Origin: Mesostigma viride
Lineage: Eukaryota; Streptophyta; Mesostigmatophyceae; Mesostigmatales; Mesostigmataceae
Reading direction: 5' to 3'
Assembly (NCBI GenBank): GCA_009746045.1
Contig: RPFO01000102.1
Span: 2,592,534 to 2,656,533, forward strand
DNA: 64,000 nt
Positions 1-11,317 of this stretch are shown here, piece by piece (the stretch's first letter is position 1; each line of letters begins with the position of its first letter). The notes under the pieces were generated by a model. That model was not told where the DNA came from. It saw nothing but the letters and a program-made list of their open reading frames with translations, and searched no databases. Position numbers and translations under genes: made by a program.

Positions 1-2275
1 CTCACAATGCACTTGAACTTCGCTCCCTGACCATCCACCTCCCCCTTCCCGTGCTGCTCACCCAAGTAGTGGTACTCGAAGGATTCCAAGTCGGGATCCT
101 GCATGAGGAGGCGGAAGACGGCGTTAACCACGTACTTGGACTTGAACTGGGATGAGCAGTTGTCAGAGCACATGAACATCCTCTTCACCCCCACACCAAG
201 TCCGCGCAGGGTTTCCATGATTGTCCTCAGCGCGTAGACGAGCGCCCGCTCTCCCCGCTTCATCTTGGCTTCCCCGAGAAAAAAGAACGTTCGCTTTGCC
301 ATCGCACCATTGTGCAAATATCGCACGATCATGGGCATGAGGACAAAGCTCGTCTTGTGAAAGTACTGCGACTGCAGTTGGACGTAGTTGTTGTTCTCGT
401 AATTCTCGGCCCAATCTCCATGCACGAGCACATCCCCCTCAGTCATGTTCCTCTCCCGGTCCTTGATCGTTGCCGACTGCCACCATGACGTAAAGCAGTG
501 GTTGGTAAAGTCCTCCCAACTCTCGATAATCGCCAGCCTCAGCTGCGCGGGCGTTGACCTCATCGTTTCCTGTACGGGCCGCTTGACCTTCTCCGGGACC
601 CGCCGATCGGTCGCGTCCTGTTTTAACCAAGGGATGAAGTAAATTTGCAAGTAACATATTCATAAAGTATCAGAAAAGCCTTTAAATTAACATCGCGCTG
701 CAGAATGACGCTGCGAAATAATTGCGTCACAAAATCCAAACACGCTTACCTCCCCTGCCGGTCGGGAAACCACTACCTCCTTCTTCACGTATCTGAACCA
801 ATTTAGTAGTTCTGTTGAATTCTTGTCCCGGTCACACAACACCCAGTCTTTGATGCCACACCGGGACTCGGGACACGAGTTCTCCATACATGCCCTCTTC
901 AGAATGCGAAAGACAGACCCCTCCTCCATGGATGGGTCCCCTACCCTTGGCACCCCTTCCTCATCCTCCACGATCCTCTCATTTATTTCAAGATCGTCAA
1001 GGTCTTGCCCCTGCCATTCATCTTCCGTCACATTATTGTCCCCTTCCTCCTCTTCGTTTCTCGCCGAGTTTGCCCCACCCCCCAGCTCACTACCCCCATC
1101 CGCCTCCGCCACACGGCAATGGAAGTGCTTCACCCATTCGGTCGTGTGCAGGCTTTCGAACATCCCGCACGTGCCGTCAGGCAATCTCGCCCTTAAACAT
1201 CCCTCACACTCGTCGCCGCACTTGCAGTTCTTGCCGTGCTTCGCCTTGCAGTACCTAGTCCATGCCGCTACCTTCGACTGCATGACCGTATGCGTCTCAC
1301 AGGCGCACACGTTTCTCTCCTTCCACTTCCCCTTGACGGTTTTGGGGGCGTACTTGCAGAAAGTCGTATATCCGACATGGATGCCGACATCCTTCTCATA
1401 CTGCGGACTTTTCTTGTCCCAGTACGTGTGCTCCGCTAAAAACTTGAGATATATGTCCTCCTTCGAGGTGAGGTAGAAGTAGGCCCCTTGGACACCAACC
1501 AAAATCGCACGATTGCCAACTCGTTCGTGCGTCTTTATGGTATCCCTCTCTTGGGGCGAAGCGCGCGAGTTCTCCTCATCAGTCCAAGCCTGCGCGATCG
1601 ACTCGATTACAAATTGGGGCAACTTCCTCTTCTTTCGCGCCAGCGCACGCGTCAGGAACTCCATCTTCTGTTGCTTTCTGATCGCCCGAACTTTGAGAAT
1701 GGTCTTCGCGGGGACACCCGTCATTCTCTCCAACTCTGCCGCCGAAAACTCCTTCTCGATGTCGTCCCCACAAAAAAGAGTTGACACCAAAATGATCTTG
1801 ACGTCTCTGTCATGGTCGGATTTCGACAGGTCGTCAAAAAGGGCGATCAGCCGAGCCACCCAAGACCTCGACAGTTGTGCAAGCCGCTGCTCATCAAAAA
1901 GCTTGGCCACCGGAATGTCAAAATGCTCCGCCTTGAGCTCGTCAGCCCTCTTATTGAAGCCATCAACAATCTCCTCAAAAGAGGCCCGCTTGGTAGATTC
2001 ATTCCTCATGTGATGAACTACGTTGTACGCCTCATCAGCAAGATGAGTCCCCACAACAGACTTCTTCTCGGCGTACTGGCCAGGCCTTTTCGCTGGCTTC
2101 CTGACGGCGGGCGAGGTGCTGCGGTTCTCATTCCCGAAATTTCGTTTCGAGCTGTTTTTCAGATCCGCTGCAAGGGGCGTCGGTGTCCCGATGCTCAAGT
2201 TGTGGGCATTGAGTCGATTAGCAAAGCCGCCACGCAAGGAGGAGGAGGTTGGCGAAAGAAACACCCGTTCCCGTG
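1..2275 (-). CDS. DDE-type transposase, partial, two visible exons
   Basis: Transposase-like protein on the minus strand. Exon A runs from about 2275 to 750 and exon B from 617 to the window edge, joined across a GT-AG intron (749-618) in the same phase. Exon A (over 500 codons) has a Cys/His-rich segment (NVCACETH, then C-x-C-x3-C-x2-C near residues 345-360) and an acidic C-terminus. Exon B carries acidic residues spaced as in a DDE catalytic core: D in LVHGDWAENY, D in MFMCSDNCSSQFK, and HGKGEVDGQGAKFK. I know this QFK / HGKG..DG.GA pattern from uncharacterised eukaryotic transposases but cannot assign a superfamily. The open frame starts with GTG at 2264 and is preceded by a good acceptor (tttctgcag) at 2276, so earlier exons probably exist upstream; the first in-frame ATG is near 2009. 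The C-terminus is missing. No terminal repeats were found. Confidence 0.7.
618..749 (-). other. intron of the transposase gene with palindromic motif
   Basis: Donor gag|gtaagc and acceptor aaacag|gac on the minus strand, 132 bp, phase 0 on both sides. It contains one degenerate copy of the GGTC...GACC palindrome at 691-710. Reading across the intron joins a well-formed exon to the catalytic exon without a stop. Confidence 0.7.
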
Positions 2276-2318
2276 CTGCAGAAACAAAAAGAAATTCACG
2301 GAAATTAACATATTAGCA

Positions 2319-2506
2319 GGGTCACTCCGCGAAATGACCCCACCTTCTTCGCAGATACAAAAGAATCTCAATTGCGAAGCAAATATAGAGAAAGTCAAAC
2401 TTCATGAAATTTTTGGTAGCTCTGCAGCGCGACCCTTGCGAAGTTACACACAAGTTTTAAGGCCTTTTCGTATGGAACTGAGAAGAGGTCGCGCTGCAGC
2501 GCGACC
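2319..2506. repeat. three copies of the GGTC-CTGCAG-GACC palindromic motif
   Basis: Copies at 2320-2339 (GGTCACTCCGCGAAATGACC), 2415-2434 (GGTAGCTCTGCAGCGCGACC) and 2487-2506 (GGTCGCGCTGCAGCGCGACC). The last is a perfect 20-bp palindrome. The first lies in the inferred intron upstream of the 2275 exon of the transposase gene. Confidence 0.85.
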
Positions 2507-2609
2507 AAGATTTGCATCATTGGAAACACACCTTCCCGGCTCATTTTTCAGGCGTGTCGTGTCGTTGCCGAGGTACCTGGATGATCACACCAAGACAGGA
2601 AAATACGTG

Positions 2610-3200
2610 AATTAATTCATGGAATTATTTAAGATTCTACTAAATGAAATTGAATATTGAACATAATTGTTTTAATCATTATTGTTTAATTATGTAGCAG
2701 AAATATGGAAAGTATTTATTGGTATTTATATAGTTTTAATTAGTATTTAGTACTATTTCTATTACAATCATTATTGTTTAGATAGAAGAAATATGAACTG
2801 GACAGACTAGCTATCTCTAATACTAAATATTTTCTACTTATTGTATGAAAAAAAGAGTGATGTCCATAAATATATGTAATATTGTCATAAAATTTAATCT
2901 ATATTTTAAATTTGTATTCATGGCATTAATCTATCTAGTACTAGTCATTTATATAAAAAACTAGTACAGTAAGTTAGCAGTAAATAGGAAAATATATTTA
3001 ACAAATATTAGAAAGAACATATATCATATTCATAACAATAATCATAATAATAAGCATATGGACAGCAGAAAGTATAAATATATTGGCTAGCATGTTAGTA
3101 TATATCCCCATACATTTACTATACCCGATTCATTAATATATTTATTTGTATACCCCAAAAGTTCTGCATTCGAAATTTTTGCCATACCACGTGGCAGTAG
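2610..3200. other. AT-rich spacer, no gene seen
   Basis: Strongly AT-rich, with many stops in all frames and no repeat longer than a few bases. It separates the 5' side of the transposase gene from the tRNA-like sequence. A motif copy follows at 3204-3223 (CGTCGCTTTGCAGAGTGACG). Confidence 0.6.
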
Positions 3201-3263
3201 GCACGTCGCTTTGCAGAGTGACGACTGGTGGTAATATGACAGATGATCTCTCAGACGACGTGC

Positions 3264-3345
3264 AAAAAAGCACCGGGCTCACGCTAGAATCGAACCGCGG
3301 ACGTCGTTATCCACGGCAGCATGGTGACGCCCGAATCCAAACATC
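3264..3345 (-). tRNA. tRNA-like sequence without anticodon arm (pseudo-tRNA or SINE head)
   Basis: On the minus strand a box-A-like segment (tgctgccgtggataacgac) is followed after only about 8 bases by a box-B-like T-loop (ggttcgattc), then GGGC/GCCC-like ends and a run of six T, as at a pol III terminator. The spacing is too short for an anticodon arm, so this is not a working standard tRNA. A truncated tRNA or a tRNA-derived SINE head are the best readings; chance is possible. Confidence 0.3.
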
Positions 3346-3383
3346 CCGATTGTAGCGTCAAATTGGCTGCGTGTTGTTCCTTT

Positions 3384-3924
3384 TTATACCTGCGGGACCG
3401 TGAAGACCGACGCTTGGATTACGTCACATTGTGAGTCGTCCAATCCGCATGCGCGGTTTGTCAATAAGAATAATCTAGCGCCGCGTTTCGCCTCGTTGGC
3501 CGAATGGCGAGCATGCCACGTTTTCCGTCCTGAACGCCGGTTACGCTGGGCCGTTGACAGGGGTCGCTCCACGGACGATCGGTCACAACAGCTGTTGGGT
3601 TTCGAAAACCGCACCACCACTGCTGCCGCCATAGCTGTTTTCTGTAATAATCATCGCTGCCTAGCTGAAGATGGTGAGGAATCTGCCGCCTCAACTCGCC
3701 GCCATAATGAAAAAGGTGCATCAACAGCGCAGTCTTTTTTGATGTCGAGCGTGATGTTTGTTGCTATGCCTTCAAATGGTCCGGTTAGTTTATAGCTAGC
3801 CCAATTCTAATCGTGGTCCTGTTCAATGCCGTTTTTCCCCCTTCCTGATTTATGCGTGCAGGTAAATGTGCAACGAACCCCTACTTACTCGCGCGAGCAG
3901 GGTGGCGTCTATGATGCCCTTTTG
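3384..3924. other. spacer with one open frame of unknown meaning
   Basis: A 131-codon plus-strand frame (3400-3795) and overlapping minus-strand frames are open, but none shows a recognisable domain or splice context. I do not call a gene here. Confidence 0.4.
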
Positions 3925-4425
3925 TAGTCCTCAGCCAGCGATATGGCTTGTTTTTTCGTGTTGGTCCTCAGCCAGCGACATGACTTCTTTTTTCTGGTTG
4001 GTTCTCGGCCAGCGATATGCCTTCTTTTTAAGGGTTGGTCCTCAGCCAGCGACATGGCTTCTTTTTTCGTGTTGGTCCTCAGCCAGCGATATGCCTTCTT
4101 TTTTAGGGTTGGTCCTCAGCCAGCAATATGTTTTCTTTTTTCGTGTTGGTCCTCAGCCAGCGACACGGCTTCTTTTTAAGGGTTGGTCCTCAGCGAGCGA
4201 CCAGAGTATTTTTTCGTATTGGTCCTCTGCCAGCTAAATGTTTTCTTTTTTCGTGTTGGTCCTAAGCCAGCTAAATGTTTTCTTTTTTCGTGTTGGTCGT
4301 CAGCCAGCGATATGTTTTCTTTTTTCGTGTTGGTCGTCAGCCAGCGATATGTTTTCTTTTTTCGTGTTGGTCCTCAGCCAGCGATATGGCTTCTTTTTTC
4401 GTGTTGGTCCTCAGCCAGCGATATG
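3925..4425. repeat. 37-bp minisatellite, 14 copies
   Basis: Unit of the form ttttttcgtgttggtcctca followed by gccagcgatatggcttc, with point variants (cctca/cgtca, gcgatat/gctaaat, cgtgt/aaggg). Period 37 cycles through all three frames, which explains the long open frames starting here. It abuts the 30-bp minisatellite directly. Confidence 0.9.
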
Positions 4426-6719
4426 TCCACCACCACCATCCATGCATGCCAGCACCCCACCACCATCATCCATGCGTGCCAGCCACCCACCACCACCATC
4501 CATGCGTGCCAGCCACCCACCACCACCATCCATGCATGCCAGCACCCCACCACCATCATCCATGCATGCCAGCACCCCACCACCACCATCCATGCGTGCC
4601 AGCCACCCACCACCACCATCCATGCGTGCCAGCCACCCACCACCACCATCCATGCATGCCAGCACCCACCACCACCATCCATGCGTGCCAGCCACCCACC
4701 ACCACCATCCATGCATGCCAGCACCCACCACCACCATCCATGCATGCCAGCACCCCACCACCACCATCCATGCGTGCCAGCACCCCACCACCACCATCCA
4801 TGCATGCCAGCCACCCACCACCACCATCCATGCGTGCCAGCACCCACCACCACCATCCATGCGTGCCAGCACCCCACCACCACCATCCATGCATGCCAGC
4901 CACCCACCACCACCATCCATGCGTGCCAGCACCCCACCACCACCATCCATGCGTGCCAGCACCCCACCACCACCATCCATGCATGCCAGCCACCCACCAC
5001 CACCATCCATGCATGCCAGCCACCCACCACCACCATCCATGCATGCCAGCACCCCACCACCATCATCCATGCATGCCAGCACCCCACCACCACCATCCAT
5101 GCGTGCCAGCACCCCACCACCACCATCCATGCATGCCAGCACCCCACCACCATCATCCATGCATGCCAGCACCCACCACCACCATCCATGCGTGCCAGCA
5201 CCCACCACCACCATCCATGCATGCCAGCACCCCACCACCACCATCCATGCGTGCCAGCACCCCACCACCACCATCCATGCATGCCAGCCACCCACCACCA
5301 CCATCCATGCATGCCAGCCACCCACCACCACCATCCATGCATGCCAGCACCCCACCACCATCATCCATGCATGCCAGCACCCCACCACCACCATCCATGC
5401 ATGCCAGCACCCCACCACCACCATCCATGCGTGCCAGCACCCCACCACCACCATCCATGCATGCCAGCCACCCACCACCACCATCCATGCGTGCCAGCAC
5501 CCCACCACCACCATCCATGCATGCCAGCACCCCACCACCATCATCCATGCATGCCAGCACCCCACCACCACCATCCATGCGTGCCAGCCACCCACCACCA
5601 CCATCCATGCATGCCAGCCACCCACCACCACCATCCATGCGTGCCAGCACCCCACCACCACCATCCATGCATGCCAGCACCCCACCACCATCATCCATGC
5701 ATGCCAGCACCCCACCACCACCATCCATGCGTGCCAGCACCCCACCACCACCATCCATGCATGCCAGCCACCCACCACCACCATCCATGCGTGCCAGCAC
5801 CCCACCACCACCATCCATGCATGCCAGCCACCCACCACCACCATCCATGCGTGCCAGCACCCACCACCACCATCCATGCATGCCAGCCACCCACCACCAC
5901 CATCCATGCATGCCAGCCACCACCACCACCATCCATGCATGCCAGCACCCCACCACCACCATCCATGCATGCCAGCACCCACCACCACCATCCATGCATG
6001 CCAGCACCCCACCACCACCATCCATGCGTGCCAGCACCCCACCACCACCATCCATGCATGCCAGCCACCCACCACCACCATCCATGCGTGCCAGCACCCC
6101 ACCACCACCATCCATGCGTGCCAGCACCCCACCACCACCATCCATGCATGCCAGCCACCCACCACCACCATCCATGCATGCCAGCCACCCACCACCACCA
6201 TCCATGCATGCCAGCACCCCACCACCATCATCCATGCATGCCAGCACCCCACCACCACCATCCATGCGTGCCAGCACCCCACCACCACCATCCATGCATG
6301 CCAGCACCCCACCACCATCATCCATGCATGCCAGCACCCCACCACCACCATCCATGCGTGCCAGCACCCCACCACCACCATCCATGCATGCCAGCCACCC
6401 ACCACCACCATCCATGCGTGCCAGCACCCCACCACCACCATCCATGCATGCCAGCCACCCACCACCACCATCCATGCATGCCAGCCAACCACCACCACCA
6501 TCCATGCGTGCCAGCACCCCACCACCACCATCCATGCATGCCAGCCACCCACCACCACCATCCATGCATGCCAGCCAACCACCACCACCATCCATGCATG
6601 CCAGCCACCCACCACCATCATCCATGCGTGCCAGCCACCCACCACCACCATCCATGCGTGCCAGCCACCCACCACCACCATCCATGCATGCCAGCCACCC
6701 ACCACCACCATCCATGCGT
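4426..6719. repeat. 30-bp GC-rich minisatellite, about 76 copies
   Basis: Unit approximately ccaccaccaccatccatgca followed by tgccagcacc. Variants: catgcatg/catgcgtg, caccatc/catcatc, gcacccc/gccaccc, and a few 29-bp units. Because 30 is a multiple of three and stops are absent, nearly all frames on both strands stay open; these long His/Pro-, Trp- and Gly-rich frames are shadows. The order of variants is repeated between about 4921-5170 and 6087-6336, so blocks of several units were duplicated together. It is not a CRISPR array, since there are no unique spacers. Confidence 0.95.
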
Positions 6720-6752
6720 GATTTTTTTGGGGAGTGGTTAGTATTGTTTTTG

Positions 6753-7460
6753 GGTAGGGTCGCTCTGCAGAGTGACCCCTACCCTTGCGCAATGTCGCAG
6801 TCTTTGTTTGTAAGGTCGCGCTGCAGAGTGACCCCCTCACAATGCAAACTTCCATTCAGTGTTTGTAGGGTCGCGCTGCAGAGTCACCTTTCCAAGATGC
6901 GTTATTCAATAACATTTTGTTGGTAGGGTCGCGCTGCAGAGTCACCTTTCCAAGATGCGTTATTCAATAACATTTTGTTGGTAGGGTCGCGCTGCAGAGT
7001 CACCTTTCCAAGATACGTTATTCAATAACATTTTGTTTGTAGGGTCGCGCTGCAGAGTCACCTTTCCAAGATACGTTATTCAATCACATTTTGGTTGTAG
7101 GGTCGCGATGCAGAGTCACCCTTTCCAAGATACGTTATTCAATAACATTTTGTTTGTAGGGTAGCGCTGCAGAGTCACCTTTCCAAGATACGTTATTCAA
7201 TCACATTTTGGTTGTAGGGTCGCGTTGCAGAGTCACCCTTTCCAGATACGTTATTCAATAACATTTTGTTTGTAGGGTAGCGCGTCCGAGTGACCTTTCC
7301 AAGATACGTTATTCAATCACATTCATGTTGTAAGGTCGCGCTGCCGAGTCACCCTTTCCAGATACGTTTATAAAAGTTACATCTTCGATTTTTTTTTTCC
7401 CAAACCTGAATGGGATTTCATCCTTGTTTCTTCTTAGGGTAGCGCTGCAGCGCCACCCCT
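6753..7460 (+). repeat. tandem array of the palindromic motif, about 12 copies, ~58-bp period
   Basis: Each unit has the 20-bp motif (e.g. GGTCGCGCTGCAGAGTCACC) followed by ctttccaagatacgttattc and aataacattttgtttgtag. Units start near 6757, 6813, 6868, 6926, 6985, 7042, 7100, 7160, 7218, 7276, 7332 and 7437. The first copy (GGTCGCTCTGCAGAGTGACC) is nearly palindromic; later ones decay. The array ends just before the acceptor of the exon at 7529 and may lie inside an intron. Confidence 0.9.
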
Positions 7461-7528
7461 CAGGCTGATGCGAATTTACACTTTCTTCATCCGACATTGG
7501 TCTATTTGTTTTTCCTTATTTGCCGCAG

Positions 7529-10500
7529 AAGGAACAAGAGAAGGAGAGAGAAGTTCAGCTTCAGAAGGAAAAGGAGGAGCAGGAGAGGGCCTCCTTGCTT
7601 CAGAAGGGAAAAGAGGTGGAGAGGGCCACGTATGTCGACAAGGTCAAGTCGACGAGCGAGTCTCCTAAGTATAGTACGCCACCCGCCTCTCCGCCCAAGG
7701 GCGTAGAGGAGTTTCCTCCTCTGTCAACAATGCTTGCGGCCGGGGCTGGGCCAAGCTCCGTGGAGGCGTCGGCCTCCAAATCTCCCAAGCGGCCCGCACC
7801 TGAGGCACAGGCTGCCGGGGCTGGGTCCAGCTCCGTTGTGTCTCCACAGTCTCCTCAGCGGCCCGCACCTGAGGCACAGGCTGCCGGGGCTGGGTCCAGC
7901 TCCGTTGTGTCTCCACAGTCTCCCCAGCGGCCCGCCATCAACAAGGAGTCCCCCGTCCTCGGGAAGTCGACCTCAAACTCGCCGAGGTCCGCCCCCGTCG
8001 AGGTGGTTACCTCGAAGCCCAGCTCGCCGCCCAAGTCTTCTCCAAGGGCCCACCACGAGGCGTCTGAGCAGGGCAGCCCGCCGCCCAAGTCACCTCTAAC
8101 CCCTAAATGGGCAGAAATACTGCCGATGCATCGGCTGTAACTTCACAATTTTGCAAACCAGATGCCATCCAACCCACCCATATCCAATGGCTGTCCTTGG
8201 GGGCCAAGCATGTCCATGAGTTGCCCTTCGGGTTGGTATATCACAACCTTACATATATGCAGGGTAGGCCATGTATAACTGCCGTCAAAGTCAGGGGGGT
8301 CAAGACGAGCGTTTTCATTTTTGGTAGAATGTGCATTTTGAATTATGTTGTAAGAGCTAGGCACCTACCACTTCAGGGATGATAAACAATTAGTTGCTGA
8401 ACAGTTTGAGCCATTGGGGTCATCATTTGGGTGGGTATACCAGCAGTTACACCCAGTACAGCCCATAGGGGTACCGTTGGTAAAAAGCAACCAAGGGGTT
8501 AGGAGTGGGCATACTACCTACTAATACCTACTAATATGGCCCCCAACCATGCCACACAATACATTTCCCTTCCACAATGATGGGGAAACATAACTGCATC
8601 ATCACACTGCCCTTACATGGCACCTATGTGCAGGTGCCACCTTGTCCATGCACGTAGGTAGCGTGGTACGGATACCCTACGCAAGGCATGCATTCTAGGA
8701 GGCAGCCACCAACAAACTAGTGATTTTAAGCCTATTTCAGCTTGCCCTAGCAAGGATAAACTAGGCCTAAGCTGCTATAGCTTGCCAGGTGATGGCCAGC
8801 ACACCTGGTGGCACATGCTGACAATGGGAAGCTTCTACTCACCGGTTACATGCTTGATGATGCCACAGAGACCAGCCAACTGCCTCACACTCATGCAATA
8901 TGTGTGTGGGAAATGTATAACAAACATATATGGAGGTATTCAAACCCATACAGCCTCTAAAACTTTTCACCATCACCCTGTGGCAGGTCAACTGACTGAG
9001 GGAAGCATCTAAGAAGGGTGTTTTAGAAAGGGGCCAGGCCAGGGTCAAGAAAGAGCATGAATAATGCAAAAAGAATGTGCTACACAAGCTAGAACGTATA
9101 TATAAACGTCAAACATCGATAGGAAAACGATAACTCAGCTTTACCAGGCATGGATGGCGTTACCTTGGCCCAGGCGGTGGCCGCAAAATGGCGCATTTCG
9201 GCACACCAAAGTTGTGCAGCATGGTCGCTGGATTCGGCGATTTCTGGCCACCCTTGCACGTTTACGACTACTATGTATCATAACAAGTACAAAGAAACCA
9301 AGATATCCTTTAAAATACGCCGTAAAGTTATTGCTGTCAACGTTTCTATCGTCCGGCCTGATCGCAGTTTTTTCCAGCAAGAACGCTGCCGACACCTATC
9401 AAATGGCATTCCCGCGAACCAAAAATTGGCCTGTATCATCTTTAGGACGTATAAAATCAATTTCCTGAGTTTGGTCAGAAAATTCTAACGAAAACGTAAA
9501 TGCCATGCGTGGGCGCAAGCCGCCATGGCCAGGTCGTCGTTTTCCGGAATGCACGTTGTACGTGAAAAAGTACCCTGACCCCTAGTACTTTGACCGGCCA
9601 GAACACCTCTATAACTTTGTCAGAAGTATGCAAACCCTAGTACCATGCTGTGAGGAAAATTATAAACTTTCGATCTTCTCAGCTAAACTTTTCCTAATTC
9701 TCAATAGTTTTCGCGGCATTTGGTCCCCCGAGAAGGGGCCGACGTGTCGGCTGTAACTCAGTTTTAGGCGGAAAATCGGCAGCCAGACCATTTAGGGGCT
9801 AAGGTCCCACCACGAGGCTTCGACCTCGAAGGTCAGCACGTCGCCCAGGTCTCCTTCAAGGTCCCTACCCGAGGCCTCGACCTCACAGCCCAGCTCGCAG
9901 CCCGCGTCTCCCCAAAGCTCCCCTCCAAAGAAGGGGGCGACCTCCAAGTCCCGATCACCGCCCAAGTCGCCTGCAAAGTCTCCAGGTCGGAAGTCTCCGC
10001 CCAAGCGCCGGTCGCCACCCAAGCGCCGGTCGTCAAACTCACCTCCGAGGAGCCGCTCCCCACAGGCAAGAAAGAAAGCAAGAGCGGAATGGGAGGAGAA
10101 GGAGGATGACCATGAGCGGTTCCTGCGTGATCTGCAGAAGAACATTGACCTCCTGATCAGCATGGAGGACAGGGACAAGGCAGACCCAAGGCCACTGGAG
10201 GATCTTCCGGAGGAGGAAAGAAAGAGAAGGAATGACCGCATGGCACTTCTGACTTCTTATCTGGATCAGGCAACGCAGCACGCCGAAGATCTGGTGAATC
10301 TGGAGAAAAAGGACAAGGAACGGAAGGCCGCCCAGGAGCTCCTGGAAAGGGAGCAGAGGGAATGGGTGAAGAAGGAAAGGGCAGAGCGAGAGGCGAAGCA
10401 GGCAGAAATGGAAGCTGCGGAGATGGAGGAGGCGGAGCGCAGGAAGAGGAGGGCGTCGTGGGAGCGGGACGAAAAGGAGAGAAAGGCGAATGAGGAAAGG

Positions 10501-10704
10501 AAAAAGAAGGACGAGGAGGCAAAGGCGAAGAGGAAGGTGCAGGAGGAGGGGAAGAGGATGATGGAGGCGGGTGTGGCGGCACGCCTGAAATACCAAGCCA
10601 AACTTGAGGAGGAGCGCAGGAAGGCGCAGGCTGCAGAAAAGTCGACGGAGGTGGATGGGAAGACCGCGGGGGTCTCGGAGAAGGAGGGTACGGAGCCGTC
10701 TCAG
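7529..10704 (+). CDS. exon of unknown-function gene: Ser/Pro-rich then coiled-coil, split by a transposon
   Basis: First recognised coding exon of a long plus-strand gene, opening after the acceptor ttgccgcag at 7528, phase 0. The protein begins Lys/Glu-rich (KEQEKEREVQLQKEKEEQER). It continues as a Ser/Pro-rich linker with two copies of the unit RPAPEAQAAGAGSSSVVSPQ (7791-7928), then SPPK/SPPKRRS repeats, then a long charged coiled coil (about 10,070-10,650). The frame is broken at 8099 by a 1,699-bp piggyBac-like element. With the element and one copy of the CTAA duplication left out, the frame runs from 7529 to 10704 without a stop. The exon ends at tctcag|gtgaga. RS/SP-rich and coiled-coil sequence suggests a scaffold or nuclear protein, but I recognise no family. 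Confidence 0.65.
8096..9802. mobile_element. piggyBac-like non-autonomous element 1 with CTAA target duplication
   Basis: Element 8100-9798 (1,699 bp) has inverted ends CCCCTAAATGG / CCATTTAGGGG and is bordered by CTAA at 8096-8099 and 9799-9802. Ends beginning CCC and a 4-bp TTAA-type duplication are the signature of piggyBac transposons; CTAA is an unusual variant of the site. No transposase-like frame is present. A palindrome GCCGATGCATCGGC lies near its left end. Most of its length matches, in reverse orientation, element 2 at 31164-32852. Confidence 0.85.
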
Positions 10705-10863
10705 GTGAGAAACAGTTTTTACCCCCATTAGTGTGCGTGTTTTTTTTAACGGTTTCGTTATTCCTTATCTCTGCTAAGCTCGTCTGACCATGAATGGGTC
10801 ATTTCGCAGAGTGACCCTAACCTGAACCAACAAGTATGCTTTTCCCTGTTGTTTTGATTTCAG
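10705..10863 (+). other. intron with motif copy
   Basis: gtgaga...tttcag, 159 bp. It contains GGTCATTTCGCAGAGTGACC at 10797-10816, followed by ctaacctgaaccaacaagta. The neighbouring introns 10927-11095 and 11168-11317 share this arrangement. Confidence 0.8.
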
Positions 10864-10926
10864 AGGAAGCGGGGGGCAGACGAAAAGAAGTCAGAGGATC
10901 CCAAGAAGAGCGGGACAACAACGGAG
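10864..10926 (+). CDS. small exon (RKRGADEKKSEDPKKSGTTTE), same gene
   Basis: 63-bp phase-0 exon, too short for an ORF search. It is bounded by gatttcag|agg and acggag|gtgagc and encodes a Lys/Glu-rich 21-residue linker. It continues the frame of the exon ending at 10704 and is probably a charged linker between coiled coil and globular part. Confidence 0.7.
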
Positions 10927-11095
10927 GTGAGCGATAAGTAATCCTGTGTTTTTCGCCTTTGTTCTTTGTTCATTTGTCCATCATTTCTGAGTTGCCGTTT
11001 CCTTTGCATGTGTGATTAATTTATGGAGGGTCATTTCGCAGAGTGACCCTAAACTTTTTCAACGAGTATGCTTTCCTCTGTCTTGCTGCATCCAG
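10927..11095 (+). other. intron with motif copy
   Basis: gtgagc...atccag, 169 bp. Motif GGTCATTTCGCAGAGTGACC at 11029-11048, then ctaaactttttcaacgagta. This matches the 3' half of the intron 11168-11317 closely. Confidence 0.8.
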
Positions 11096-11167
11096 AGGAA
11101 GAAAGGGGGAGATGAGACAGAGTCTCAGGGGAACGCCGAGGTTGGGAGTGGGGAGGAGAAATTGCGG
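11096..11167 (+). CDS. small exon (RKKGGDETESQGNAEVGSGE...), same gene
   Basis: 72-bp phase-0 exon between tccag|agg and ttgcgg|gtgagc. It resembles the previous exon at its start (RK[RK]G), which suggests duplication of an exon-intron unit. Low-complexity linker; no function can be read. Confidence 0.7.
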
Positions 11168-11317
11168 GTGAGCTAATAATTTTTTCGCCGCTTCATAGTG
11201 CATGTCAGTTAGTCGTTCGTTCTGTTTGAGATTTTTTTATGAAGGGTCACTTCGCAGAGTGACCCTAAACTTTTTTTCCGATTATGCTTTTGTTTCGTTT
11301 TGTGGACCTGTGTGCAG
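11168..11317 (+). other. intron with motif copy
   Basis: gtgagc...gtgcag, 150 bp. Motif GGTCACTTCGCAGAGTGACC at 11245-11264, then ctaaactttttttccgatta. Confidence 0.8.

Noticed and set aside
4426-6719. CRISPR-like array of 30-bp repeats
   Set aside because: Units are directly adjacent with no unique spacers, and the context is eukaryotic.
4183-6926. Very long open frames (up to ~880 codons) on both strands, rich in His/Pro, Ser/Pro, Trp/Gly
   Set aside because: They are translations of the 30-bp minisatellite, whose period is a multiple of three and which lacks stops; several frames and both strands are open at once.
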